Assembly: GCF_021917145.1 (NCBI RefSeq)
Contig: NC_061061.1
Span: forward strand, 13,332,908-13,396,907
Source: Hypomesus transpacificus
Lineage: Eukaryota; Chordata; Actinopteri; Osmeriformes; Osmeridae
Length of the DNA stretch: 64,000 nt
Reading direction: 5' to 3'
In this document: one piece after another, positions 48,701 through 59,300 of the stretch
How the letters are laid out: every line of letters starts with the position of its first letter
Numbering within the stretch: position 1 is the stretch's first letter
Position numbers and translations under genes: made by a program
Notes under the pieces: generated by a model
What the model was told of the DNA's origin: nothing
What the model saw: only the letters and a program-made list of their open reading frames with translations
The model's database searches: none

Positions 48701-51700
48701 CTCTTTCCAGGTTCAGCTTCCTAGTATATCCTGCTTGAAATTGTCCAAGGTTGTCAAAACTGTCTTGGGTGAAAAGTTCAGAGCAAATGAATGATTGAGT
48801 GTCGAACTTCGCCGGGATCTTCTCATAGACAACAGCAGCCATGCCTGTTGAATGTTTGGCTCCTTGGGAAGACTGTGAGTGTTAGCCTTCCCTGTACAGC
48901 CTGGAACACAGCATTTACGACCGTGGTCCATTTTCAATATCCTTGTTATAATTCAAAACGTTCTTCTTTGTAATTCCTTATAAGTAGCCTACACAGAGCA
49001 GCGCGCAGCTAAACTAGTATCGGAGATAGACGCTACCTCGGGCTGGTCTGGATGTAAATTCTGGGGCGTGACAAAGATACAGAAGAGAGCCAATAAGAGG
49101 GCGATCACCGGTCCTACCTAGGACCGGTGGCTTTGTTGAAAAGCTAGCGTTTTACAGCCAAATTTTTTCTTTTTGAGATGTGAATAGGAAAGAGGTGTCA
49201 GTGGACTTTGATATTCACTGTATGTTCAGTTTACCCTCCGAACTGTCGTTTTTCAACAATGACAAGGTAAAATCGGTTTTGCAGTCAATTGCCCCTTTAA
49301 GTCAGTTAAGGGGGCTTGCTTTCAACAGGTAAGTGGGCAGCAGACAAAAGAGTGGCATCTTCAGGATAAAGCTGAGGCCTGCATGGGATAGTCACCTGCT
49401 TCCTGAGATGGATGATGATGTCATTGGGCCTTGAAAGACTCCCATTGTGGCTGGTCTTCAAGGCAGGCAGGCTGCCTGTAGTACCAATGGGGGAAAACGC
49501 TGTTAAAGCCATTATGTCATCAAAAGGCTACACCGCTCATTTGTGACCAGTGTAGTGTGACCGCTTTGCTCAGACAGAAGGAGCATGGCAGGGATAAACA
49601 GAGAGGGAGCAGAAGAGAGCATGTCTTTTCAAAAAACAGATAGGACAACTAACTCGTTCAAGAAATGCACAAAAACACACACAGAGAAACACAAAGGGAG
49701 AGGCTAACATAACGAGGGGAAAGGAAATAGTAATCTCACCAGTGGGACTTCTCCAGGGATAATTGTTCTTGTGAAGCTTGAGTGGTGCTCCGGCAAACTT
49801 GGCATATGCCTAGGGTAAAAAAAGATTAGGAACAGTCAATTCCAGTTGTCTAAAATGATTACATGGCAATATTATAAGGCCAAATAACAAGCACTAGCCT
49901 AACTCTAGCATACGCGTAAGCAAAAAGACTCAAGGACAAGATCGTATTGTAGGTGTAGACAACTAACCAGTAGGAGCTAAATCTTTTTTTGCGTTTTGGA
50001 CGTCCATATGGACGTCCATAGACTGACGGCGATGGCTGCTGATCTTTGCATGGATGGACGGACGGCGATGCTGTTCAGAGTGCCGTCCATAGAGGGAGCA
50101 GATATTTTGGACGGCGTCATAGCCGTCCATATGGACGGCGATGCTGTTCAGAGTGCCGTCCATAGAGGGAGCAGATATTTTGGACGGCGTCATAGCCGTC
50201 CATATGGACGGCGATGCTGTTCAGAGTGCCGTCCATAGAGGGAGCAGATATTTTGGACGGCGATGGATTAGCAGGGACGTCCCTCGTGCCGTCCATAGAG
50301 GGAGCAGATAATAGCCGTCCATATGGACGGCGATGCTGTTCAGAGTGCCGTCCATAGAGGGAGCAGATATTTTGGACGGCGATGGATTAGCAGGGACGTC
50401 CCTCGTGCCGTCCATAGAGGGAGCAGATATTTTGGACGGCATCATAGCCGTCCATATGGACGGCGATGCTGTTCAGAGTACCGTCCATAGAGGGAGCATA
50501 TATTTTGGACGGCGATGGATTGAATGTTTAGCAGGCTGTTGAGCTAACAGAACTGCCGAAGGCTACCATAGCATGTAGCTAGCTACATTAACTTTGGATG
50601 ACTCTATCTTTTGTCAAGTTAATTTGTATGAATTGCATGTTAGTGCAATATTTACGCCTTTATTCTGTTTTTTTTACATAATCAGCAGTATGATCTCATG
50701 ACAATATAGACTTGAAAAACAATATGTTATGGTTTGGGTTTGCCTATAGGCTACATTTATTTTAATTATTTCGAGAATTGTTAATAAAGACTCATTTAAA
50801 AGGTTAACATTGTGTTATGACCCTATGAAATACATTGCCATTTAGGTCTTTTAAACCGTCAGTTTAAAGTGTTTTATGGGTGGATTTGAAGCCACCAGTC
50901 AGTAGCTCCAATCTTGCGCACGAACTTTGCGCACGGAGACAAACGCAAAACAACAAACACTCGCTTGGAGCGGAGACCAATGCAAAACACAATACGATGT
51001 GTTGAGCCAAACCAAAGCCGTCAAAGGCTACCATGAATGTAGCTACAGCAACCGTGGATGACTCAATAAGTTTTTTTTCACGTTATTTTGTATTAATTGC
51101 ATTTAAGTGAAGGCTATATATTTACGCCTTTATTTTATTTTTAACATACAAAAGTAGGCCAATCAACAATATAATCTCATGACAATACAGACTTGAAAAA
51201 CAATATGTTATGGTTAGGGTTTGCCTAGATATAGGCTACATATATTTTAATTATTTCGAGAATTGTTAATAAAGACTCAATTAAGATTTTAACATTGTGT
51301 TATGACCCTATGAAATACATTGCCCTTTAGGTCTTTTAAGCCGTCAGTTTAAAGTGTTTTATGGGTGGATTTGGAGCCACCAGTCAGTAGCTCCAATGTT
51401 GCGCACGAACCACTTTGAGCGGAGACAAATGCAAAACGTAATAGCCTATGGGCCTAACACTCCAAATGTTAACCTTTTAAATGAGTCTTTATTAACAATT
51501 CTCGAAATAATTAAAATAAATGTAGCCTATAGGCAAACCCAAACCATAACATATTGTTTTTCAAGTCTATATTGTCATGAGATCATACTGCTGATTATGT
51601 AAAAAAAACAGAATAAAGGCGTAAATATTGCACTAACATGCAATTCATACAAATTAACTTGACAAAAGATTGAGTCATCCAAAGTTAATGTAGCTAGCTA

Positions 51701-54700
51701 CATGCTATGGTAGCCTTCGGCAGTTCTGTTAGCTCAACAGCCTGCTAAACATTCAATCCATCGCCGTCCAAAATATATGCTCCCTCTATGGACGGCACTC
51801 TGAACAGCATCGCCGTCCATATGGGCGGCTATGACGCCGTCCAAAATATCTGCTCCCTCTATGGACGGCACGAGGGACGTCCCTGCTAATCCATCGCCGT
51901 CCAAAATATCTGCTCCCTCTATGGACGGCACTCTGAACAGCATCGCCGTCCATATGGACGGCTATGACGCCGTCCAAAATATCTGCTCCCTCTATGGACG
52001 GCACTCTGAACAGCATCGCCGTCCGTCCATCCATGCAAAGATCAGCAGCCATCGCCGTCAGTCTATGGACGTCCATATGGACGTCCAAAACGCAAAAAAA
52101 GATTTAGCTGCCTCTCCAACTAACTCTGAGCACCTCTATACTCCAGCTTCTCTGTGGTAATCAAACAGCTTTGTTGCTAGCAGGCAGGCTACAGAACACA
52201 GTAGTCTATCAACACAGCTGTCAAGTAAAGGTTAACTCCAGGCAAAAGCCTCCAGCGTGAAAACGTACAACTAGCCAACAGTGAAAGCATATTTTTCTTA
52301 TGCCATAAATTTAAAGGCGGTTATGAACTCCTTTCTCAAAAAGCTTTACAGTTTTAATCTTGCGCCAAATGAATTGTAAAGATGAGAAAGACACTAAACA
52401 ATACATCATTTGACACATTAAGGACTGCTATTACAGACATGAAAGTACATCCAATAAATTACATTTGGCAGCTAACATAGACCCGACTGTGCTTGCAGAA
52501 AGACAGAACAAAACAGGACTAGACATCATGGAAAATAGGGGTCATTCAGTGTTTCCCACACATAGACTAATTTGTGGCGGTGCGCCACAGAATCAACACC
52601 GGCCGCCACATATTGCGCTTCGTAAAACATTTTTTTTAACGCCATTTAGGTTAAAATGCGCAGCGTATTCGTTCAGCTGCATTTCCTTTTCCCTGCTCTC
52701 CCTCCGTCTCTCTGTCACTCATGCGTCTTTCTCACATATGCACACAGTCACAACACGTTAGCAACAATGCATACATACGCCGTTCTAGTAAGACCGACAG
52801 CTATATCAGCGAGCTTTCAGCATTAGTGCCGTAGCTAAAAGTCGAGGAAAGTTGAGGCTACTTTTTGCTAGGTACCTCGAAGGTTCCTCTTCGTTCTTTT
52901 GGTGAGAAGTCTCAGGAGCTAGCTACTTACCCGGCGTCATGGAGCCGACCAGTTAAATAGCTGTTTAGCACTAGCGTTGCTATACATGCATAATGCAGAA
53001 ATGATATGTTAGTTGTTGTTAATTTTGTGAAGGTGTGAATCTTTTTGGATTAATATTTAATGTAACAAATTATTAACAAATTAACTGTGTAGCGAATTAT
53101 TAACGAAGGAATTATTACGACCCCCCCCCCCCCCCCTCCGGTCGGACAACCCTACCCCCCCCCCCCCCCCCCCCCCCCCCACGCCCGCCACAACTAGATT
53201 TCTAATCTGTGGGAAACAATGGGTCATTTGTTGTCCGCAAGCAGTCAGAATTTCCTTTGCAGCTGTCTGAGACACCCTTGGGCAATAAGTAAAATTATTT
53301 TGCTTTGGCTAATATCTAAAGCTGTGATACATTTTAAACATTTTATATAATCCAAAAATAAAAGTGGAATTTGGATATGTGGATTTTTAATTGCTTTCAA
53401 TGAGCCAGAAGAAGAAAGGTTATCTTACATTACTGGTTCTCTGTAGTGTTTGAGGTAATACAATCCATCAAGAAAGGCTTGAGAATACATCAATCATTTA
53501 CTGAGGCAGACAAAGGAGAGACTGTGGTGTGCAACTTTACATTAGACCAGGGGTGTCAAACTCATTTCGCATCGTGGGCCACATACGGCCTAGGGAGATG
53601 TCAAGTGGGCCGGACCATTAAAATTATACCATACTCTGCTATAAATAACCAAAATATCATGTCTTTCTTCTGTGTTATCTAATTTAATTGATATAAAGAC
53701 CATATCGTATAAAGTCCGTCCAACCGCTTTAACAAGTAATGATCTCTTTGGTGGTGTAGTTGGTTAAAGCGTTGTACGGTTACATATTGTTAATGCGAAT
53801 CTGGGATCCCAAGTTCGCGCCCCAGTCCAGTGAATCTCGTACGATATTCTTTAACTTTTACTGTGAGAAAATGACATAATTCTAAAGGCCTACGGATGTA
53901 TCACAACATTTTAATGTGTGAGCACTAATATCAGATCAAAATGAACACATGTAGCCTTAATTAAATATTGAATAACGTAGGGTAGTCTACCGTCGGAGAC
54001 AACCACTACCCCTCATTCAGCCAGTTTAAACGGCTGCTAGATGACGCTGTTCATTTTCAAAGCGCCGATAGTTCGGCTCTTTGGGCCGGCACAATCCGGA
54101 AGAAACCACCAAAGCTTCACAAGGCATCGTTCGCCCATCCCTAGTAGAGACCAAGGTATTAATTGATACCGTCTGCTGTTTTCAGTCTGTCTCAGTGATG
54201 CGGCTTGTCTTCTACTCTGATGGAAAGAGTGCGCCCCTTAGCGGATAATCCATGAATTACAGCGATTTAAAAATATTAATTCCATGTCTTTTATGCATTT
54301 TTTCCACTTTCAAATTATCCTGCGGGCCTGATCGAACCTCCTTGGGGGCCGGTTCCGGCCCGCGGGCCGTATGTTTGACACCCCTGCATTAGACACTGGA
54401 TGATTCATTCCTAGAAAACCAAAATGAGAAAAAATATTTTCCTTCGGTTCCTTTTTTCGGGGGGTGGGGTTGAAACAGATGAATGTTCTGTCAAAGTAAA
54501 TAGTCCTCTAGTCTTCTTGACTGCTCCCTATATTGCATCCCATTGTCCAACTTATTTAGTCGACATAAATAAGTGCACCTGTACTTTGTATCCTGTGTGC
54601 ATCGTGCCATAGGTTACATTTACTCATTTAGCAGACGCTTTTATCCAAAGCAACTTCCAAGATAGAACTTTACAAAGTGCATAGGTCACTGACAATAACA

Positions 54701-55408
54701 ACAAGGTGGTTCCAAAAACATAGCGGGTAGCCAAAACATGAAGCACATATTGTGAACAAACAAAATAAGTTCCAAAGGGAAGAACCATAAGACCATGTAG
54801 TTAAACAAGTTACAATTAAACAACTACATTTACTTAAATTACTTAAATGATCCATTCTTAATATGTTAATAATGCATGTATAATATAATTAATTTGCATA
54901 GCACCAACAAGCAATCATTAAGAATACATAATAGGGCATCACAATATTGATGCACGATTATGTTTTGACCTGAAGGCTACTTGCTGTGAGGGCTAGCTAC
55001 TATTGTCCTGATGTAGCCGGCGAGTACCATGTGCTCATTTTTATTATCTGGTGACGCAGTTTGAGTGCAATACTCTACATGGACATTGCTAAACAACACT
55101 GCTCCAGATAAAACCTAGAGCCATGAGCACCTTGCTGTAGGCTGCGACACTTGACAGGTGATTGGAAATGAACGATGTCGACAAGCTCGTTAGCTAGATG
55201 CTAGCCAGTAGTGCTAGGCTAGCTAGCACGCTTTCTACTGCTGCAAAGCAGCACGTGGACGTTGCTATCAGTCTGAGCTGTATTACCGGTACTGTAGTTA
55301 GTTTAATTGTCACGTCAAATGTCTTACCAATACAATCAAACACTCCGTATTGACTGAAGGTAAACCCCAATCTCCGTCCCAACAGTAAAGCTCACAGGGG
55401 GCAGCCAT
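45790..55408 (-). CDS. mtx1: Metaxin-1
   Basis: Tail-anchored outer mitochondrial membrane protein of the SAM import complex, with a GST-like fold; 323 residues. Exons: 55408-55328, 49809-49740, 49475-49396, 47141-47049, 46944-46762, 46583-46507, 46299-46142 and 46019-45790. Key matches to mammalian metaxin-1: [18 protein letters not shown] at the N-terminus, [78 protein letters not shown] and the anchor [19 protein letters not shown] (about residues 273-295), with a basic KKRK before it. The 5.5-kb first intron and 2.3-kb third intron carry most of the mobile elements in this region. Its start codon lies about 0.8 kb from the divergent mucin promoter. Confidence 0.95.
47652..49296. mobile_element. 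Kolobok-type DNA transposon (non-autonomous) in mtx1 intron
   Basis: Perfect 15-bp terminal inverted repeats AGGGGCAATTGACTG are flanked on both sides by TTAA (47648-47651 and 49297-49300). TTAA duplication plus an internal THAP-like coding piece is the hallmark of the Kolobok superfamily; piggyBac shares TTAA but lacks THAP. The 1.6-kb copy has no transposase catalytic region that I can see. Confidence 0.8.
48648..48937 (-). pseudogene. Decayed THAP domain of the Kolobok element
   Basis: The frame at 48937-48713 starts [17 protein letters not shown], a THAP zinc-finger start, and reaches NIQQAWLLL. The homology then jumps to another frame ([20 protein letters not shown]), showing a frameshift. 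The C-x2-H zinc site reads CSEL instead of CSEH, so the last ligand is also lost. Confidence 0.75.
49975..52109. repeat. 2.1-kb fold-back element in mtx1 intron 1
   Basis: Left arm 49975-50810 and right arm 51466-52109 are reverse complements, both ending in AGCTAAATC(T)n. The outer part of each arm is a minisatellite of units containing CCGTCCATAGAGGGAGCAG and the perfect palindrome GCCGTCCATATGGACGGC. The left arm has more units. The 655-bp centre contains a diverged direct copy (about 51010-51440) of the inner arm sequence. A clear target duplication was not found. No coding potential beyond repeat artefacts. Confidence 0.9.
52547..53221. mobile_element. hAT-type MITE
   Basis: Starts CAGTGTTTCCCACA and ends with the imperfect inverse TGTGGGAAACAATG, flanked by GGTCATT on both sides. 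The subterminal parts repeat the TGTGGCGG / CCGCCACA inverted motif. Long poly-C runs lie at 53119-53180. Non-coding. Confidence 0.7.
53548..54386. mobile_element. hAT-type DNA element with intact 8-bp duplication
   Basis: Termini CAGGGGTGTCAAAC and the inverse GTTTGACACCCCTG are classic hAT ends. The 8-bp duplication CATTAGAC is exact (53540-53547 and 54387-54394). The internal sequence is non-coding and contains a tRNA-like stretch. Confidence 0.9.
53745..53830 (+). other. tRNA-like sequence inside the hAT element
   Basis: Contains a box A-like TAGTTGGTTAAAGCG and a box B-like AAGTTCGCGCC about 45 bases apart, resembling a degraded tRNA or SINE head. The acceptor stem does not pair convincingly, so it is not a functional tRNA gene. 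Confidence 0.35.
54612..54665. repeat. SINE-tail-like core in mtx1 intron 1
   Basis: TTTACTCATTTAGCAGACGC followed by TTTTATCCAAAGCAACTTCC, as at 36640-36690. Confidence 0.6.
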
Positions 55409-56335
55409 CTTGAATTAATTATCAACGGTTACTCGGAAGTAATCATTAATTAGCGTAAAAATAAAATCAAAATATTTTATTATTCTATTGAAATAGCCTA
55501 CTTTTAATTTAAATTTCACAATTAATTTATTGGTGCCTAGTAAAAATGAAATACAAATGTCTAAAATCCCCTATAATTAACATTCAACACATTTCCTATG
55601 AGCAAGATTGAACATAAAGGGGGTAACTTTAGAAGCCCCAACGTTTCATAAAGGTAGTCAATGTCGCCAGGTGCCTGGTTTTATGGGTCAAGAGGACACC
55701 TGGAGAATGGAATGCCCTGTCCGTCCTCAAAGAAAGTATGACAGGCACAGTTTTAAAACCTTTTTGAAATTTGAGCAGATTACATCGCCTTCTCTTATGC
55801 ATGCAGCATCTTATCTATCTGTCTCTAATAGCCGTTTAAATCGCGTTGTTTTCGTATCAAAGCAGGGAAATAAATTATTATTCTTTGACGTTATAACCGA
55901 TGCACTAGAAGCCTACATTGTAGCCACGACACTGTCACGGTGACAGCCCTATATCGAAATGAATATTTTCAGCTATACAATTTTACATAACTTTTTGAAT
56001 TTGGGGTAGCCTAGTAACAGACATAGGGCATGATATAGTGCCTATATAGGCAACATCCACTACAATGTCACAATCAGCCTCGGAACGCGATTTCAGTCCG
56101 TATCCATGGAGGGGCGCAATCTTGTAATTTCTCAAATGCGCGAAGAAAAGGTGGCCCGCCCATCACTTAACACCTGTCCAGTTGGTTCAGTAATCTTGGC
56201 CATATAAGAACCGTACCTTTTGAACAGTCACAGACTCTCAGGAATGAACCTTTTCACTAAACCTTGTCGCAAGGAGGACATTTATTTAATAAGATGGGTA
56301 TCGGACTTACCTTTTTTTTCTCAGAAAAGAGAAAT
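55409..56335. promoter_or_regulatory. Divergent promoter interval between mtx1 and the mucin
   Basis: The two start codons are 927 bp apart and point away from each other. On the mucin side there is a TATA-like CATATAAG at 56201-56208 and an E-box CACCTG at 56171-56176, with a likely transcription start near 56235. The mtx1 side lacks an obvious TATA box, as expected for a housekeeping gene. No experimental element is visible. Confidence 0.45.
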
Positions 56336-59300
56336 ATGATGCAAAAAGAAATCAAATATGGGATCATATGTTTAATGGCTATTTCAGGTAAAACTGTGTG
56401 TGTGTCTGTCTGTCTGTCTGTCTTGTCTGTCTGCCATCTTATAGGGCCTACAGTTTGCTATATTTTAAGCCTATTTTGATCATGACAAAACCACTTGGCA
56501 ACCTCCTCTGGTGGGTGTCTGGTGAGCGCAAACTCATACAATCCACAATAGGAAAAATATACCCTGAGAAGCAACTTGGTAGATTATAGGCTTTGTTATC
56601 ATTTGAATGAATGGACTCAGACTATATTAACACTGATGTTGACATGCTTAGTGCTCAGACTTAAGGAAGACCCCTTCCATCAGTGCCATGTATTGAATTT
56701 AGAATAATAGGTATCATTTCCCACTGGTACCACTAAGAATTAACTTCAGCCTCAATATAGCACCTTTCTGCAATTTCTTTCAGTCACTTTGTTGAAAAAC
56801 CTGCTCAAATTACTGTAACACACACACTGACTGATCTCTTACCTTTCAGCACTAATTGTCTTAACTGGTGTTGTACCTGTTGCCCGGCTCCGGAGGTCAA
56901 CTACCAGAAGTAACTTTGTCTCAGCTCCAGGGTCTGCCTTCGAATTTAGCTTAAAAATAACTAACCGGATTTACAATGAGTCACTCCTGGACGCAAACTC
57001 AATGTATTACAAACTGCTCCGAATGGAGGTGGAGAACATGGTAAGTGTGTTGCTTTATGATACTCAGAAGTTACCTTGAAGTAGGTTAGCAGATCAACCG
57101 GTATTCTATTTTAATAATCTTGGTCTGGGGTACTGGCAGCATTGTGCTTTGTAGATCCACACTCTGACAAGTATTACAATTATGAAATAATTTATCATGC
57201 AAAATCACAGATGCAAAAAATTAAATTAAATTGGGGATTGGCCTACTCAACAGAGGGTTTGAAATGGATTATCCCACATATTGTTGTTAATTTACTCAAT
57301 TTAAAAGTGTAGATTGTATAAAATCTACTTCTGTGTTGTGTTTTTCTTGCAGCTGAATGCTGTCTTTTATGAACCTTTTCTTTCTTATGAATGTGTAGCA
57401 GAAATGGCATTCAGGTGAGATAGAAGGTAATGGTGCATGTTTGTTAGCTTGAACAAGGAGATCGTACTTGGCATTTTATCTACAGCAATGGAACATTTTT
57501 TGATTAAATTATGACATCAATGTGCCACACATCTATAAGATAGTTTCACCTTACAGTGTATTTGCATCAATAAATTTATGGTTTGTCTTGTACTTTTGCA
57601 GTAATGGATCCGTGATTGCAAATACAACATTGCAATTTGGGAATCCGAGCGATAACAAGATATTGATCAGAAGCCTCTTCACCGATTATTATAATTCTAG
57701 TTACTCACCTAAGATCCTTGACCTGGACATGACTTACATCCAAGGTAAGTAAAAAAACTTGTGATTATAATTTCAGCTTTTAAATCAATGGCAAATTAAT
57801 ATAAAAGAACAAAGTGTTTATACATGTTAACAATTTACATATGTTGTCATCCTAAAGGTGAAATTCCAACACGAGTCCCATATCCTCTGAACACAACCAT
57901 GTCGGCTGTATCGTCCCCAGCCCCATCCAGCAGCCCTCTGCCCAGCAGTAGCCAACCAGGATCCACTACAGTCAACCCTCAATCTATTATTACAAGTAGC
58001 TCTACAACAAATAAACGAGCTGTCCGCTCAGCTAAAACAACTATCCATCCAACCAATGATACAACTGCTCATCCAGCAAATTATACAACTAGCCATCCAA
58101 CCACTGATACAACTAGCCATCCAACCACTGATACAACTAGCCATCAAACCAATGATACAACTGTTCATCCAATCAATAGTACAACTATCCATCCAACCAA
58201 TGAAACAACTTTCCATCCGACCAATTATACAACTATCCATCCAGCCAATAAAACAACTATCCATCCAACCAATTATACAACTATCCATCCAACCAATGAA
58301 ACAACTTTTCACCCAACCAATGGTACAACTATCCATCCAATTAATTATACAACTATTCATCCAACCAATCATACAACTATTCCTCCCACCAATAGTACAA
58401 CTATCCATCCAACCAATGAAACAACTATCCATCCAACCAATTATACAACTATCCATCCAGCCAATAAAACAACTATCCATCCAACCAATTATACAACTAT
58501 TCATCCAACCAATTATACAACTATCCATCCAACCAATGAAACAACTATCCATCCAACCAATTATACAACTATCCATCCAACCAATTATACAACTATTCAT
58601 CCAACCAATGGTACAAATATCCATCCAACTAATGAAACAACTATCCATCCGACCAATGAAACAACTATCCATCCAACCAATGAAACAACTATCCATCCGA
58701 CCAATTATACAACTATTAATCCCACCAATGGTACGACTATGCATACGAACAATGAAACAACTATCCATCCAATTAATTATACAACTATCCATCCAACCAA
58801 TGGTACAACCAGCGTTCTAATCAACAGTACAACCAGCCATTCAAACAATTTTACAACCAGCCTTCCATTCCCTATTAAAACTACATCTACCCAACACAAT
58901 GGCACAAATAGCACCACTAGTAATGCAACCACTAGTGGGACAACCACCATCCAGTCTGGGGGCACACTCATTCCTTCGACAGTTCACACCGGGGCTACTA
59001 CTTTAAGTCACACCTTAAGCAAATCTGACAGTTCAGTTGCCCCTACAAAGGCCAGTGCAGGAAGTACAACCAGTCATGTGTTGACAGAGAGCATTGGGGC
59101 AGTAGTTCTGGCTCCGAGGGCCCAGCAGGGTGTCCCTGGATGGGCCATTGCACTGCTGGTACTGGCCGCTCTCATCTTACTGCTGCTTCTCCTGCTACTT
59201 ATATGGTTGGTGAGTACACACACAGAGCACAGCAAGTCACACAGCCATACTGGGAAAATTCTACATATGTACACACTGTTGAGAAACAACATCATCATCA

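Noticed and set aside
48713-48937. A host THAP-domain gene within mtx1
   Set aside because: It lies between perfect Kolobok inverted repeats and TTAA duplications and is frameshifted, so it belongs to the transposon.
49960-52160. Regularly spaced repeats that look like a CRISPR array
   Set aside because: The sequence between repeats is itself repeated, the units are palindromic and mirrored in an inverted arm, and the window is a fish genome without cas genes.
53745-53830. Functional tRNA gene
   Set aside because: Box-like motifs are present but the acceptor and anticodon stems do not pair, and it lies within a hAT element.
58028-58792. 254-codon minus-strand frame over the mucin repeat, and a matching plus-strand frame at 58056-58820
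   Set aside because: Both are shadows of the 24-bp coding repeat; the TTIHPTNx frame is the one joined to signal peptide, SEA and membrane exons.
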